64,000 bases of DNA from Halomonas citrativorans (GCF_900163645.1 NZ_FUKM01000033.1:62001-126000); one strand, 5' to 3'; positions 41,935 to 54,010 are shown, numbered from the stretch's first letter. The notes: generated by a model not told the origin, from the sequence alone. Translations and numbers: made by a program.

Positions 41935-43104
41935 TTAGCCTTCGCCCAGTTCTCGCATCACTGCATACAGCCTGGATTTGGCTTCAAAGCCTACGCCCGG
42001 AATATCGGGCAGGCCGACGTAGCCATTTTCAACCTGAATGCCGTCAGCGAAGCCACCAAACGGCTGGAAGACATCCGGATAGGATTCGTTGCCGCCCAGG
42101 TGCAAGCCTGCGGCGATATTCAGTGACATTTGGTGGCCGCCGTGGGGTACTACGCGGCGTGATGACCAGCCAAGCTCATCCATCACGTTCAGCGTGCGCA
42201 TGTACTCCACCAGCCCGTAAGAGAGGGCGCAGTCGAACTGCACGAAATCGCGGTCGGCACGCATGCCGCCATGGCGTAGCAGGTTGCGGGCGTCCTGGTG
42301 CGAGAACAGGTTTTCGCCAGTCGCCATGGGCAATTCATAGTGGTTGGCAAGCTCCGCCTGAAGCGCGTAATCCAGCGGGTCACCGGCTTCTTCGTACCAG
42401 AAGAGGTTATAAGGCTTTAGCGCTTTGGCGTAAGCAATTGCCGTTTTCAGGTCAAAGCGCCCGTTAGCATCTACTGCCAGGCGACTGCCATCGCCAACGA
42501 CTTCAAGCACGGCTTCGATACGCTGAATATCTTCCTCAAGCGGTGCGCCGCCAATCTTCATTTTTACCACGTTGTAGCCACGCGCCAGGTAGCTGCGCAT
42601 TTCGTCCTGCAGCCTGGTGTGGTCTTTACCAGGGTAGTAGTAGCCACCAGCCGCATACACCCAGACCTTATCGTCGGCTTGGCCGTTTCGATAACGCTCG
42701 GCAAGCAGCTGGTAGAGCGGTTTTCCTTCAATTTTGGCGACTGCATCCCAAATTGCCATGTCGATCGTGCCTACCGCGACCGAGCGCTCGCCATGCCCGC
42801 CGGGCTTTTCGTTTTTCATCAGGGTGTCCCAGATAGCAAACGGGTCCAGGTTGTCGCGGGCGTGGTCAATTAGCGTGTCGGGGTTGGCCTCGATGATTCT
42901 ATCCAGAAAGCGGTCACGCATGAGCGCTCCCTGGCCATAGCGCCCGTTGGAGTTAAAACCGTAGCCAATCACGGGTTTACCGTCGCGTATCACATCAGTG
43001 ATGACGGCCACGACCGAACAGGTCATTTTGGAAAAATCGATATAAGCGTTGGCAATCGGGGAGGCAATCGAAACGGTTTTCTCGCGAATATCCACAATAC
43101 GCAT
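41935..43104 (-). CDS. tarD: D(-)-tartrate dehydratase-like enolase-superfamily enzyme
   Basis: 389 residues. The sequence follows Bradyrhizobium tartrate dehydratase through long segments: YIDFSKMTCSVVAVITDV, GYGFNSNGRYGQGALMRDRF, NEKPGGHGERSVAVGTIDMA and VKMKIGGAPLEEDI. Metal ligands fit DANGRF, the following Glu in YEEAGDP and GEN; the base lysine is in KMKIGG, and the His is in VVPHGGHQMSLN. It should dehydrate tartrate to oxaloacetate, which the OAD pump of this window could use, though that link is only suggestive. A LysR gene starts divergently about 100 bases away. It runs convergently against smc with 8 bases between stops. Confidence 0.88.
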   Translation of the reverse strand: MRIVDIREKTVSIASPIANAYIDFSKMTCSVVAVITDVIRDGKPVIGYGFNSNGRYGQGALMRDRFLDRIIEANPDTLIDHARDNLDPFAIWDTLMKNEKPGGHGERSVAVGTIDMAIWDAVAKIEGKPLYQLLAERYRNGQADDKVWVYAAGGYYYPGKDHTRLQDEMRSYLARGYNVVKMKIGGAPLEEDIQRIEAVLEVVGDGSRLAVDANGRFDLKTAIAYAKALKPYNLFWYEEAGDPLDYALQAELANHYELPMATGENLFSHQDARNLLRHGGMRADRDFVQFDCALSYGLVEYMRTLNVMDELGWSSRRVVPHGGHQMSLNIAAGLHLGGNESYPDVFQPFGGFADGIQVENGYVGLPDIPGVGFEAKSRLYAVMRELGEG

Positions 43105-43203
43105 GGCAAGCTCCTTGGTGGTTAAGTGCTTAACCCTATGCGTGACAAGGGGGGCTGCCCAATGCTATTACTAAGTGCTCCCATGCTGAAACGGCATTGC
43201 CCC

Positions 43204-44082
43204 ATGGAACTCGTCTGGTTAGAAGACTTTACCGCCCTTGCCGAGCACGGCAGTTTTGTACGCGCTGCACATGCCCGACATATTACCCAGCCCGCGTTCA
43301 GCCGACGGATCCGCGCGTTTGAACAGTGGATGGGCGTTAGCCTGTTTATTCGCACCCCACAGGGCACCACGCTCACCGACGCCGGTAAACACATACAGGC
43401 CAGTGCGTTTGACGCGATTGGCCGGCTGTACCGCTTGCGTGCTGAAGCACAGCAAATTGCCGGAGAGGCGACTCGAACATTGCAGTTTGCAGCGACGCAC
43501 TCGCTGTCATTTACGTTCTTCCCCCGTTGGATAAGAGCCCTGGAGCAGGGAGCGCCCATGGAGGCCGTGCGTCTTCACTCGGATACAATGTCCACGTGTG
43601 AGCAGTTGTTGTTACAAGGTGATTGTCAGTTCTTGTTAAGCCATCGGCATTGCGCTGTTCCCTCACGGTTATCGCCTGACCAGTTTGAGAGTATAAAGGT
43701 GGGCGAGGATTCGCTGATTCCACTGGTGGGAAAAGAGTTAAGCGATTCTCAGTGCCTGGAAGTGTTGCCTTACCTGGGATATACCGATGCTTCGGGATTA
43801 GGCCGTGTTGTTAGCCACTGGCTTAATGAAAATGCCACTTCTTTTATAAGTGCACCTCGCTTTACCAGCCACTTGGCTGCGGTGTTGATGTCCATGGTAT
43901 TGGAAAATAAAGGCCTGGCATGGATACCTAAAAGCCTTTCAGAACAAGAGATTAGCGATGGAAGGTTGGTGCGTGCATTGAATGATTCGTGGGATATACC
44001 GTTAGAAATACATCTGACCCGACCACGAGTATTAGCCAGTCACTTTGCGAACGCATTCTGGCAAAAGCTGTCCAACCGTTAA
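43204..44082 (+). CDS. LysR-family regulator, divergent from tarD
   Basis: 292 residues from ATG 43204, where the family start MELVWLEDFTALAEHGSF begins. An in-frame ATG at 43162 has a better ribosome site (AAGGGGGG) and may be the true start, adding 14 residues. N-terminal winged helix-turn-helix (RAAHARHITQPAFSRRIRAFE, about residues 18-38) and a C-terminal substrate-binding domain. The divergent position suggests it controls tarD, with a tartrate-type ligand as the likely effector (inference). Confidence 0.88.
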   Translation: MELVWLEDFTALAEHGSFVRAAHARHITQPAFSRRIRAFEQWMGVSLFIRTPQGTTLTDAGKHIQASAFDAIGRLYRLRAEAQQIAGEATRTLQFAATHSLSFTFFPRWIRALEQGAPMEAVRLHSDTMSTCEQLLLQGDCQFLLSHRHCAVPSRLSPDQFESIKVGEDSLIPLVGKELSDSQCLEVLPYLGYTDASGLGRVVSHWLNENATSFISAPRFTSHLAAVLMSMVLENKGLAWIPKSLSEQEISDGRLVRALNDSWDIPLEIHLTRPRVLASHFANAFWQKLSNR

Positions 44083-44226
44083 GCAAATAACTGCTACAAC
44101 TGTTAACAAATTGAGTAGAAATAATAAAAAAATGTGTAAAAACGCTCAACTTATCTATATTGATCATTATAAACTTGTGGTTAATGCTATGGTAGATTTA
44201 CCTTGAACTAGTGTGGCTGAGCTGGA

Positions 44227-44255
44227 TTAAAGACTGATGCTGTTTTTATATACAG
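44227..44255 (+). promoter_or_regulatory. orphan SOS promoter: LexA box with -35/-10
   Basis: CTG-TTTTTATATA-CAG at 44240-44255 is a perfect LexA operator, and the flanking TACAGTGGT matches the box before the S24 gene at 31.45 kb. TTAAAG (44227) and TATACA (44249), 16 bases apart, make a rightward promoter overlapped by the box. The region from lysR to zipA (44083-44583) is AT-rich; besides this box it holds a 19-codon ORF at 44320 and a direct repeat TCAGAACTGTGC/TCAGAAACTGTGC at 44420-44444. Confidence 0.6.
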
Positions 44256-44319
44256 TGGTGATGGGTTGGTTATTAAGCTCGCTTCGCTTTAGTGGTTAAG
44301 TAAACGTTAAGTAAGATAG

Positions 44320-44379
44320 ATGCAGTACATATACACCAGGATTAAAGAGCAGATTCACGGCCTGAATAATAGCAACTGA
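44320..44379 (+). CDS. possible 19-codon SOS-controlled small ORF
   Basis: ATG to TGA, 19 residues (begins MQYIYTRIKEQI, then HGLNNSN), about 58 bases downstream of the expected start of the orphan SOS promoter. The upstream ribosome site is weak (TAAGATAG). The peptide is hydrophilic and does not resemble membrane toxins such as TisB. It could be a real SOS peptide, the remnant of a decayed gene, or chance. Confidence 0.25.
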   Translation: MQYIYTRIKEQIHGLNNSN

Positions 44380-44583
44380 GTCTGATCACGATGAGCATCA
44401 ATATTGCTTAGAAAAAATGTCAGAACTGTGCTCAGAAACTGTGCCATAACGTAGAAAATCGCTAAAAAATGGCTCTATTTATAGCAACCGCGCTATGCTA
44501 GTGGTATTTATTTATCACCTGAAAGGTTTTCACTCAGGTATGGCGCTTTAGCAACCGGTTAAATGACCCATGGAATGTTCGAC

Positions 44584-46296
44584 ATGGAACTAAGAGAATG
44601 GTTAATCATTTTAGGACTGGCGTTGGTGTCGCTCATCGTAGTCGACGGTGTGCGACGACTCCAACGCCAGCGGCGCGTCCCTCGTCTGGACCAGGCGGTT
44701 AAGGACCTTCCCGAGGCGAAGCTAACCGAACTGGATGATGAGGCTAAAGAAGCCGAAATTAGCTGGGAGCTACCGAACGGTGGTGCACGCGTCGTTAAAC
44801 CTGCGGACTATAGTGGGGTCGGCGCGAAACCCAAGTTGGAGCGTCAAGACCATCCAGGGCCTTCCAGAGTGCTATCCGAATTTAGACGCTCCTTTGCCAA
44901 TGCTGTCCCTAAGCGTAAAGCGCCTGCTCCAGCAGTGGATACAGCAGCATCTGCACAGCCTCAACGCCAGGCCGCTGCGCCTAAAGCACGCCCGGCTGAC
45001 ATTGATCGCCGAGAGCCAAGCGTCTTCCTGGATAGCGACGCTCCAGCTGAAGTGAGCCAGGTTGAACCCCAGCCAACGGCACAAGCCAGTCCTGTTAACA
45101 CCCAGCCGGTAGACAAAACAGCGCCAGAAGCGCATGCGGCTATTGCCGAGCAAGTGCCAACCCAAAGCGAGCCACACACCGAAGAGCCGTCTATCTCCCT
45201 ATCTACTGCCAACGAAGAATCCGTTACTGCGAAAGAAGAGCCCGTCGCGGTGAATAAGGAGAGCCCCGCTGAGCCCGTACTGCGTGCAGAGCCAGAGGAT
45301 GCCGCCTCGACCAGGCAGAACGCGCCCAAACGCCGTCAACTGCGCGAAGATACGGTCGGTGAGTATGACGAGTTGGATGATGATGCCGTTGATGAGTATC
45401 GGCTGGTCGATTTTGAGGGCATGGGCCGCTCGCTTAAACGTCGCCTGATACAGCGTCGCCAGGAAAAAGCCCGTAAAAAAGCTGAAAAGGCCAAGCGTGC
45501 TGAAGCCGCCGCCAAGCTGAAAGCAGAGCGCAAAGCGCTTGAAGCCGAACAGCGCCGCGAAGCAAAAGAAGCCGCCGAGGCAGAAAAAGCCCGCATTGCC
45601 CAGGAGCAGGCCGAAGCCCGTGAAGCAGCTGCAAGTGCTGAGGAAACGCAACGGGCCGCTGCACGCTATCACGAGCCTGAACCTGCTTATGCGCATGAAA
45701 CATCAGCGGGTCAGTACGATGACAATGAAGCCTACGATGAAGCGCCGGTGCGTGGCTCGCGTGATAGCGTCGTACGTGCTCACCCAACGCTTGAAAAAGC
45801 GTTGCGCCACGATGTATCAGGTGAACATGCCAAGGAAGCATTGACCAACGCCGATGAGGTGGTGGTTATCAGCGTGCTCTCTCGGGACCCGGAAGGCTTC
45901 GATGGCAGCAAGTTGCTGGATCTCATTATGGCGTGCGGCCTACGCTATAGCCGTGCCATGGGTGTGTTCCACCGCTTTGAAACAGAAAGTGACGACAGCG
46001 AACTTCAGTTCTCAATGATTAATGTTGTTAAACCCGGCACATTCCCCATTGAAGAGATGGGTGAGTTTGTAACGCCAGGGATCACCTTCCTGATGCCCTT
46101 GCCGGGAGCGGTCGACAGCTCTGCAGCCTTTGAAGCCATGGTGGAAACCGCTATGGTCGTAGTCCGCCATATGGGCGGTGAGCTGAAGGATGAAAATCGC
46201 AGCGTCATGACGGCACAAACCATTGAGTTTGCCCGCCAGCGGGTGCATGAATTTGAACGCCGCCACCGCCTGCATCGCCACATGCAAGCCCACTAA
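44584..46296 (+). CDS. zipA: Cell division protein ZipA
   Basis: 570 residues from ATG 44584 (MELREWLIILG, the family start; ATG 44563 and 44575 are upstream alternatives). An N-terminal membrane anchor (about 5-21), a very long charged and Ala/Pro/Gln-rich linker (about 30-415, with a KAEKAKRAEAAAKLKAERK-type coiled coil near 300-365), and the C-terminal FtsZ-binding domain (about 425-570; VVVISVLSRDPEGFDGSKL, LQFSMINVVKPGTFP). It tethers FtsZ to the membrane. The linker is longer than in E. coli ZipA (328 residues), mostly acidic, as is common in halophiles. A terminator follows. Confidence 0.95.
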   Translation: MELREWLIILGLALVSLIVVDGVRRLQRQRRVPRLDQAVKDLPEAKLTELDDEAKEAEISWELPNGGARVVKPADYSGVGAKPKLERQDHPGPSRVLSEFRRSFANAVPKRKAPAPAVDTAASAQPQRQAAAPKARPADIDRREPSVFLDSDAPAEVSQVEPQPTAQASPVNTQPVDKTAPEAHAAIAEQVPTQSEPHTEEPSISLSTANEESVTAKEEPVAVNKESPAEPVLRAEPEDAASTRQNAPKRRQLREDTVGEYDELDDDAVDEYRLVDFEGMGRSLKRRLIQRRQEKARKKAEKAKRAEAAAKLKAERKALEAEQRREAKEAAEAEKARIAQEQAEAREAAASAEETQRAAARYHEPEPAYAHETSAGQYDDNEAYDEAPVRGSRDSVVRAHPTLEKALRHDVSGEHAKEALTNADEVVVISVLSRDPEGFDGSKLLDLIMACGLRYSRAMGVFHRFETESDDSELQFSMINVVKPGTFPIEEMGEFVTPGITFLMPLPGAVDSSAAFEAMVETAMVVVRHMGGELKDENRSVMTAQTIEFARQRVHEFERRHRLHRHMQAH

Positions 46297-46311
46297 GTAG
46301 CGCTTGCTGTT

Positions 46312-46346
46312 AAACACCCGCCTTCTTGCAGAAGGCGGGTGTTTTT
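46312..46346 (+). terminator. terminator of zipA
   Basis: AAACACCCGCCTTCT, loop TGC, AGAAGGCGGGTGTTT, then T: a 15-bp perfect stem. Confidence 0.93.
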
Positions 46347-46381
46347 GTTCCAGGATGTGTCTTTTTTGTGATTGATTTTAG

Positions 46382-48704
<2,323 letters not shown>

Positions 48705-48711
<7 letters not shown>

Positions 48712-50702
48712 CCGCGAATAATCGCGCTGATAATACGCCGCCCGGGATGAATATGGTCGACCAACTGAGCCTCAAGCGGCATGGGGTCGTCAAGCAGCCG
48801 GGAGGCAATAAGCTCGGCGCATAACGGCGCACTGGAAAGCCCGCGGGAGCCGTGGGCGGTAGATATCCACAACCCTGGGTAGTGCTCCCCGGGGGCATTT
48901 GGCACCCGCGAGGCATCTTTTGCCAGCACGGCATAGTCTGACTGCCAGACCGGTGCGTTGGGCACTGGGCCTGCATAGGGCGTTTTATCAGGGCTTGCTG
49001 CACGTACCGCCGCACGCCCTTCAAACGCCTGTGGAGTCAGGTGGGTGCCTGCGCTTTCAAGTTCTGCCACCAGCGCTGGAAGCGTTTGGCGAAGCTCGTC
49101 AATATTGCGCTGGTGGTCGGAATCGGTCACTTCGGAAGAAGCATTGTTGGGCACGAAGCTTGCCCCAAACGTAAGCACCCCTTCAATGGCGGGCGACACA
49201 TAGCCACCGGCGCATACCACCCGCTTCGGGCCTTTTACGCCGGCGGGAAGCCTCACCTCACTGACCTGGCCGCGCACCTGTTGGAGCGGCAGGTTGGCCG
49301 TCTGAGCATACATATTGGCGTAGTGAGCGCTTGCAATCACCACCTGGTCTGCACTTATCGTATTTCCATCAGAAAGTGCGAGCTGCCAGCTCTTGTCTTC
49401 ACGCTTAAGGGACGTAACATCGCTCTGTCTCAGCGTGATATTAGGCGTTTGGAGTAAGTGCTCACATAACGCTTTGGGCCGCACCCAGCCTGCGTGTGGG
49501 TAAAACAGGGCGTGTTTGGCTTCAATGGCCACACCGGCTTTCTCACTCAACCCTTGGGTAAGCGGCGACACCACGCTTTTGGGAAGCGAATGCTGCTCGC
49601 AAAAACGCTGCTGGCGCTTGGCCTCTTTCGCGTTGGTGGCCAGTTGCACGACGCCGCAGGGCTGCCAAAGCGTCGGAGCCTTTAGCTGATTAAGCCAGCG
49701 CTGGCTGTATAAAAGGCCGGAAAGATAAAACCGGCTTTGGTAGTTGGTGTCGGCCGCAAGCTTCACATAAAGCGCCCCTTGGCGATTACCCGAGCCGCCT
49801 GCGCCTGGTGCTTCGCGCTCGATCACCGTCACATTAACGCCACGCTTGGCAAGCGCTGCCGCCACGCTGCACCCGGCGATCCCCGCCCCGATAACCGCCA
49901 CCTGCTGAGTGGGAAGAGGCGCTGGCGGCGTAAACCAGGGCGTTGCCTCACGGCGTTTATCGGTAGGCGGTGTGTCAATCATGCCTGCCAGTATTTCGCG
50001 CTTACGCCCACAGCCCGGGACTTTTTTCCAGCTAAAGCCTGCCGCTTTCAAACCCCGCTTAACAATGCCCGCGCAGGTGAACGTGGCAAAGGTGGCCCCT
50101 GGCCGAGAGCGCGCCGCCATGGCTTCAAACAGCTCGGGCTGCCACATTTGTGGATTCTTAGAAGGCGCAAAGCCGTCCAGAAACCAGGCATCGACCTGAC
50201 CATCTAAAAGCGCCAGCCGCTCGGTGGTATCGCCATAATGCAGATCCAGCGTCACGCGGTCGCTCAGGTGCAGGCGGTGTACGCCGCTAACCGGTGAGGG
50301 CCACAGCTCGCAAAGCAGCTGTGAATAACCGGCAAGCGACGGCCAGGCGCGTAGGGCGCGCCCAAGCGATACCTGATCCAGAGGATATTTTTCTGTGGAT
50401 AAAAAATGCAGCCGTGCCCCGGCGGGCGCGTGCTGCTCAAAACAGGCCCAGGCACACAGCATATTAAGGCCCGTGCCAAAGCCGGTTTCCCCGATCACAA
50501 AGGCTCGCGTGTTTTTCCAAGCGGCAAATCGCTCAGGCAAGCGGTTGGTATTTAAAAAAACGTGCTCGGTTTCTTCAAGACCGCCCTCACGGGAAAAATA
50601 CACGTCATCAAAATCATCCGAGTGCGGTGAAGTGTCACTCCAGGTGAGCAATGGCGCGCTTAACGCCGTTAAAGGGGGTAAATCAGTAAGGCGTTGAGGC
50701 AC
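48705..50702 (-). CDS. mnmC: Bifunctional tRNA modification enzyme MnmC
   Basis: 665 residues. The N-terminal methyltransferase (MnmC2) has the SAM loop GETGFGTGLN (71-80) and DAWFLDGFAPSKNPQMW. The C-terminal FAD oxidoreductase (MnmC1) has VAVIGAGIAGCSVAAAL at about residue 267. The two domains turn cmnm5s2U into mnm5s2U at the wobble base of tRNAs. The start is GTG at 50702, with ACGGAT upstream; no nearby ATG fits. Single gene, convergent with the ligA pair. Confidence 0.95.
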
Positions 50703-50858
50703 GCAGATATCCGTAATGACAGAAGTGGTTAAAAAGTAGTCAATTTGTTAATCAGGGCGCTATCTCTGGCTTAGAGAAAAGCGTCCGCCGGGTTTGCACA
50801 GAGTTTTCCACAGGCTCTGTGAATTAGCAGGCGGACCCTCCACACTCGCCCTAATCGG

Positions 50859-51158
50859 TCAAGGCAAAACTTTCTTGAACGGCTTAACAATTACCTTGGC
50901 ATAGACACCTGCAATGATGTATGGGTCGGCGTCAGCCCAGCCCTGAGCGGCTTCCAGACTGTCGAATTCAGCCACCACCAGGCTGCCGCTAAAACCCGCG
51001 TCGCCGGGGTTTTCAGTATCAGCAGAGGGGTGCGGGCCTGCGAGCACCAAGCGACCTTCATCGCGTAGTGCTTCCAAGCGCGCCAAGTGGTCCGGGCGGG
51101 CCGCCAGGCGGCGTTCAAGGCTATTCGATACATCTTCACTAATAATGGCGTAGAGCAT
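50859..51158 (-). CDS. yciI: YciI family protein
   Basis: 99 residues, the usual length. [20 protein letters not shown], the conserved RPDHLARL and [11 protein letters not shown] with the family His and Asp, and [20 protein letters not shown] at the end. The fold is a dimeric ferredoxin-like barrel; the activity in vivo is unknown. GGAG precedes the ATG. It lies divergently from rnm-yciO, the same neighbourhood as in E. coli and Pseudomonas. Confidence 0.92.
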   Translation of the reverse strand: MLYAIISEDVSNSLERRLAARPDHLARLEALRDEGRLVLAGPHPSADTENPGDAGFSGSLVVAEFDSLEAAQGWADADPYIIAGVYAKVIVKPFKKVLP

Positions 51159-51351
51159 GGGGATAACTCCTTAAAAGCATGCAGTAAAGCGCCCTATGCA
51201 GCATTGACCGCATCCACATAAGCGCGCACCATGGCGAGCGTTTGTAAATCGTCCCACGCGCAGCGCTGTGAACACCAGGTCTTTTGAACACAGCACATTA
51301 TGACTGTTCGTGGTAGACATCCCTATTCTGACAAACTCGCCACATGACGTC

Positions 51352-52299
51352 ATGCCCATGCCTCTACTTCCTGCAACGTTACTTCCTGCGGTGTTTGATG
51401 CCGATCAGCGCTACACGGCTGACCTGCATATGCACTCAACGGCGTCGGATGGCGCGTTAACCCCCACGGAGTTAGTGTCGCTGTGCGCAGCGCGCGGCCT
51501 TACCCACATGGCGTTGACGGACCATGACACCATGGACGGCATCGACGAGGCCGGGAAGGCGGCGATACAAGCCGGGCTATGCCTGGTGCCCGGCTGTGAG
51601 TTATCCACTCGCTGGCAAGGCATCAACATCCACGTAGTGGCGCTGATGCCCGGTGGCCTGCAAGGCCCGCTGATTGAAGGGCTTGAACAGCAGCGCCAGG
51701 CGCGTATTCAGCGCGCTGAAGTGATCGCCGAGCGGTTAGAGAAAGTGGGCCTTAAAAATGCTTTGGAAAAAGCCCGTGAGCAGGCAGGTAGTGACCGCCC
51801 GTTAGGTCGACCTGATTTTGCCCGCGCGTTAGTGGCCGAGGGGGTTGTGGCCGATTGGGCCACTGCGTTTAAACGCTACCTGGGCAGCGGTAAAAAAGGC
51901 GATGTTAAAGCTCACTGGCCAGAAATCAGCGAAGTCGTCGAGTGGGTGGTGGCCTCTGGTGGCGTTGCGGTGATTGCCCACCCTTTACGCTACGGCTTAA
52001 CCCGGCGTAAGCGAGGGCAGTTAATGGATACCTTTCAGGCCGCAGGTGGCGACGCGGCTGAATTGGTGAGTGGCCAGCAGAATCCGGATGTCACCCGGGA
52101 CCTGGCTCGCCAAATGGTCGAACGAGGGCTTTACGCCTCGTTAGGCAGCGACTTCCACTTTCCCGGCAGTCACGCCGCTCCAGGCAGCATGAGTATGGTG
52201 CCGCGCACGGCCGCGCCGCCTATCTGGCAGCATCCTCGCTTAGCGCATTTACGCGATGCCCCCGCTGGTCCATTAGCCGCTGCGTCAGCTATGGTGTGA
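51352..52299 (+). CDS. rnm: PHP-domain phosphoesterase / 5'-3' exoribonuclease Rnm (YciV, RNase AM)
   Basis: About 315 residues from the ATG at 51352; a GTG at 51310 would add 14, and neither has a clear ribosome site. Metal-binding PHP motifs: ADLHMHSTASDG (His26, His28), LTDHDTMDG, CELSTRWQGINIHV, AVIAHPLRYG and LGSDFHFPG. Members hydrolyse 3',5'-bisnucleotides and trim 5' ends of ribosomal RNA. It is followed after 64 bases by yciO, an old conserved pair. Confidence 0.9.
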   Translation: MPMPLLPATLLPAVFDADQRYTADLHMHSTASDGALTPTELVSLCAARGLTHMALTDHDTMDGIDEAGKAAIQAGLCLVPGCELSTRWQGINIHVVALMPGGLQGPLIEGLEQQRQARIQRAEVIAERLEKVGLKNALEKAREQAGSDRPLGRPDFARALVAEGVVADWATAFKRYLGSGKKGDVKAHWPEISEVVEWVVASGGVAVIAHPLRYGLTRRKRGQLMDTFQAAGGDAAELVSGQQNPDVTRDLARQMVERGLYASLGSDFHFPGSHAAPGSMSMVPRTAAPPIWQHPRLAHLRDAPAGPLAAASAMV

Positions 52300-52363
52300 A
52301 TAAGCGTTTGATAAAAGCGAACACCCTAATGGACTGAAACGCGCCCACGGGCAGGAGCAGACA

Positions 52364-52987
52364 ATGAGCCAATATTTCCAGATTCACCCAGAAAACCCAC
52401 AAAAGCGCCTGATTGATCAAGCGATCGAGATTATTCGCAAAGGCGGTGTGGTGGCTTATCCCACTGACTCAGGCTACGCGTTGGGCTGTCACTTGGGCGA
52501 AAAGAAGGCTATTGAAAAGATCAAGTGGCTGCGCTCGCTGGATGACAAGCACAACTTTACGCTGATGTGCTCGGACCTTTCGGAAATTGGCACCTACGCC
52601 AAGGTAGATAATGCGGTATTTCGGCTGCTGAAAGCACATACGCCAGGACCGTACACCTACATTCTGGATGCCACGACAGAAGTCCCGCGCCTGCTGCTGC
52701 ATCCCAAACGGCGCTCCATTGGCGTACGCGTACCTGATCACCGGATTGCTCATGCGCTGCTGCAAGCGCTTGGCGAACCGCTAATGAGCGTTACGCTGAT
52801 TCCGGTGGGGGAGGATCTTCCCATGAGCGACCCAGAGGAAATTCGTGACCGCTTTGAAGCGCATTTGGACCTGATTATTGACGGTGGCGCCTGCCACTTG
52901 GACCCCACCAGCGTCATCGACCTGCGAGAGCTACCGCCCAAAATTGTCCGTGCCGGACGCGGTGACACGGCTCCCTTCGCCAACTGA
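52364..52987 (+). CDS. yciO: YciO, Sua5/YrdC-like protein
   Basis: 207 residues. KGGVVAYPTDSGYALGC, KHNFTLMCSDLSEIGTYAKV, PGPYTYILDATTEVPR and IGVRVPDHRIAHALLQ are typical of the YciO branch of the Sua5/TsaC family, which makes threonylcarbamoyl-AMP for tRNA t6A. YciO itself does not usually replace TsaC, so its exact role is open. ATG preceded by CAGGAGCAG. Paired with rnm. Confidence 0.92.
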   Translation: MSQYFQIHPENPQKRLIDQAIEIIRKGGVVAYPTDSGYALGCHLGEKKAIEKIKWLRSLDDKHNFTLMCSDLSEIGTYAKVDNAVFRLLKAHTPGPYTYILDATTEVPRLLLHPKRRSIGVRVPDHRIAHALLQALGEPLMSVTLIPVGEDLPMSDPEEIRDRFEAHLDLIIDGGACHLDPTSVIDLRELPPKIVRAGRGDTAPFAN

Positions 52988-52997
52988 CTTACCCACG

Positions 52998-53024
52998 CCA
53001 TGCTCTGGCAGTTGCCAGGCATGG
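52998..53024 (+). other. long hairpin after yciO
   Basis: GCCATGC-T-CTGGCA, loop GT, TGCCAG-GCATGGC: a stable stem with one bulged base, 11 bases after the yciO stop, but without a T run. It may stabilise the mRNA 3' end or stop transcription weakly. The rest of the gap to 53217 is AT-rich without a recognisable site. Confidence 0.5.
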
Positions 53025-53217
53025 CGCGATCTGTTTATCTGCACTCCCGATGTAAATCTAACGTCACCTTTCATACCAGTCATATTCTATTTTTATTGTT
53101 TGAATGATCAATAAAAATAAATTAGGCTAAAAACGCCAAATGTTCATAATAATTTTTTATAAATTGAGTGGAACTCGCTTTCCGCCCGATCACCATAAAA
53201 AAAATGGAGAGTGCTTA

Positions 53218-53994
53218 ATGACGATGTTCCGTTATCGCAGTGCCGTTATTGCTTCGGCTTTCGCAAGTCTGGCAGCGTTACTTGTGTCTGTTAATGCCGT
53301 GGCCAGCGACAGCGCCGCTTGTGAGATGAATGAGTACGCAATGGGGCTTCGCTACCAGCAGCAGGCCGCCGAAGTCATCGCGCTGCAGCGGCAGGGGTTC
53401 GAGCTGGCAACGTACCGCTTGAAGGACCAGATAGCTGCCCATGGTGAAGACGCTGAGCTGGCTATCATTACCGATCTTGATGAAACCGTTATTGATAACA
53501 GTGCGTTGTTGGTGCGCGATATGCAGGCATGTCACGACTTTACGACTTGGGACACGTGGAAACACTGGGAGCGCGAAGGTGAGCCGAGCCTGATTCCGGG
53601 CGCCAGAGCTTTTTTGGAATTTGCTGATGAGCAGGGCGTTGCCATCTATTATGTCTCTGACCGCTATGAGGAAAACAAGTCGGCAACGCTAGCCACACTG
53701 GAGGCGTTAGGATTACCCCAGGTGTCTGAGCAGAGTGTTATGCTGCTGGGGCCGCCCAAAGGCGAGCGTCGGGCCGTCGTGGCCGAGCAGTACGCGCTGG
53801 TGATGCAACTGGGCGATACGCTTCACGACTTTTCTGACGTGTTTGCTGGCGTTGAGCTGGAGGAGCAGAAACGGCTGGTAGATGAAAACGCTGAACGGTT
53901 TGGGCAGGACTGGATCGTGTTTCCCAACGCGACCTATGGCAGCTGGCGCAACGCTGAGCTTGATGCTTGGCAGGCTCCCTTCGAAGACAATTAA
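53218..53994 (+). CDS. Secreted HAD-type acid phosphatase (e(P4)/class C family)
   Basis: 258 residues from ATG 53218 (GGAGAG upstream; an in-frame start at 53140 is rejected). Signal peptide to about residue 29 (VNAVA, type I site), so a soluble periplasmic protein; there is no lipobox, unlike the e(P4) lipoprotein. Catalytic Asp86 and Asp88 in ITDLDETVIDNS, YYVSDRYEENKSAT with the second HAD motif, and LGDTLHDFSDVF with the metal aspartates. It should release phosphate from organic esters or nucleotides outside the inner membrane. Confidence 0.88.
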   Translation: MTMFRYRSAVIASAFASLAALLVSVNAVASDSAACEMNEYAMGLRYQQQAAEVIALQRQGFELATYRLKDQIAAHGEDAELAIITDLDETVIDNSALLVRDMQACHDFTTWDTWKHWEREGEPSLIPGARAFLEFADEQGVAIYYVSDRYEENKSATLATLEALGLPQVSEQSVMLLGPPKGERRAVVAEQYALVMQLGDTLHDFSDVFAGVELEEQKRLVDENAERFGQDWIVFPNATYGSWRNAELDAWQAPFEDN

Positions 53995-54010
53995 GCAAGA
54001 CATTAAGCAG

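Noticed and set aside
43952..44167. 71-codon minus-strand frame near the orphan SOS box
   Set aside because: Mostly antisense to lysR and lacks a ribosome site; the SOS promoter points the other way.
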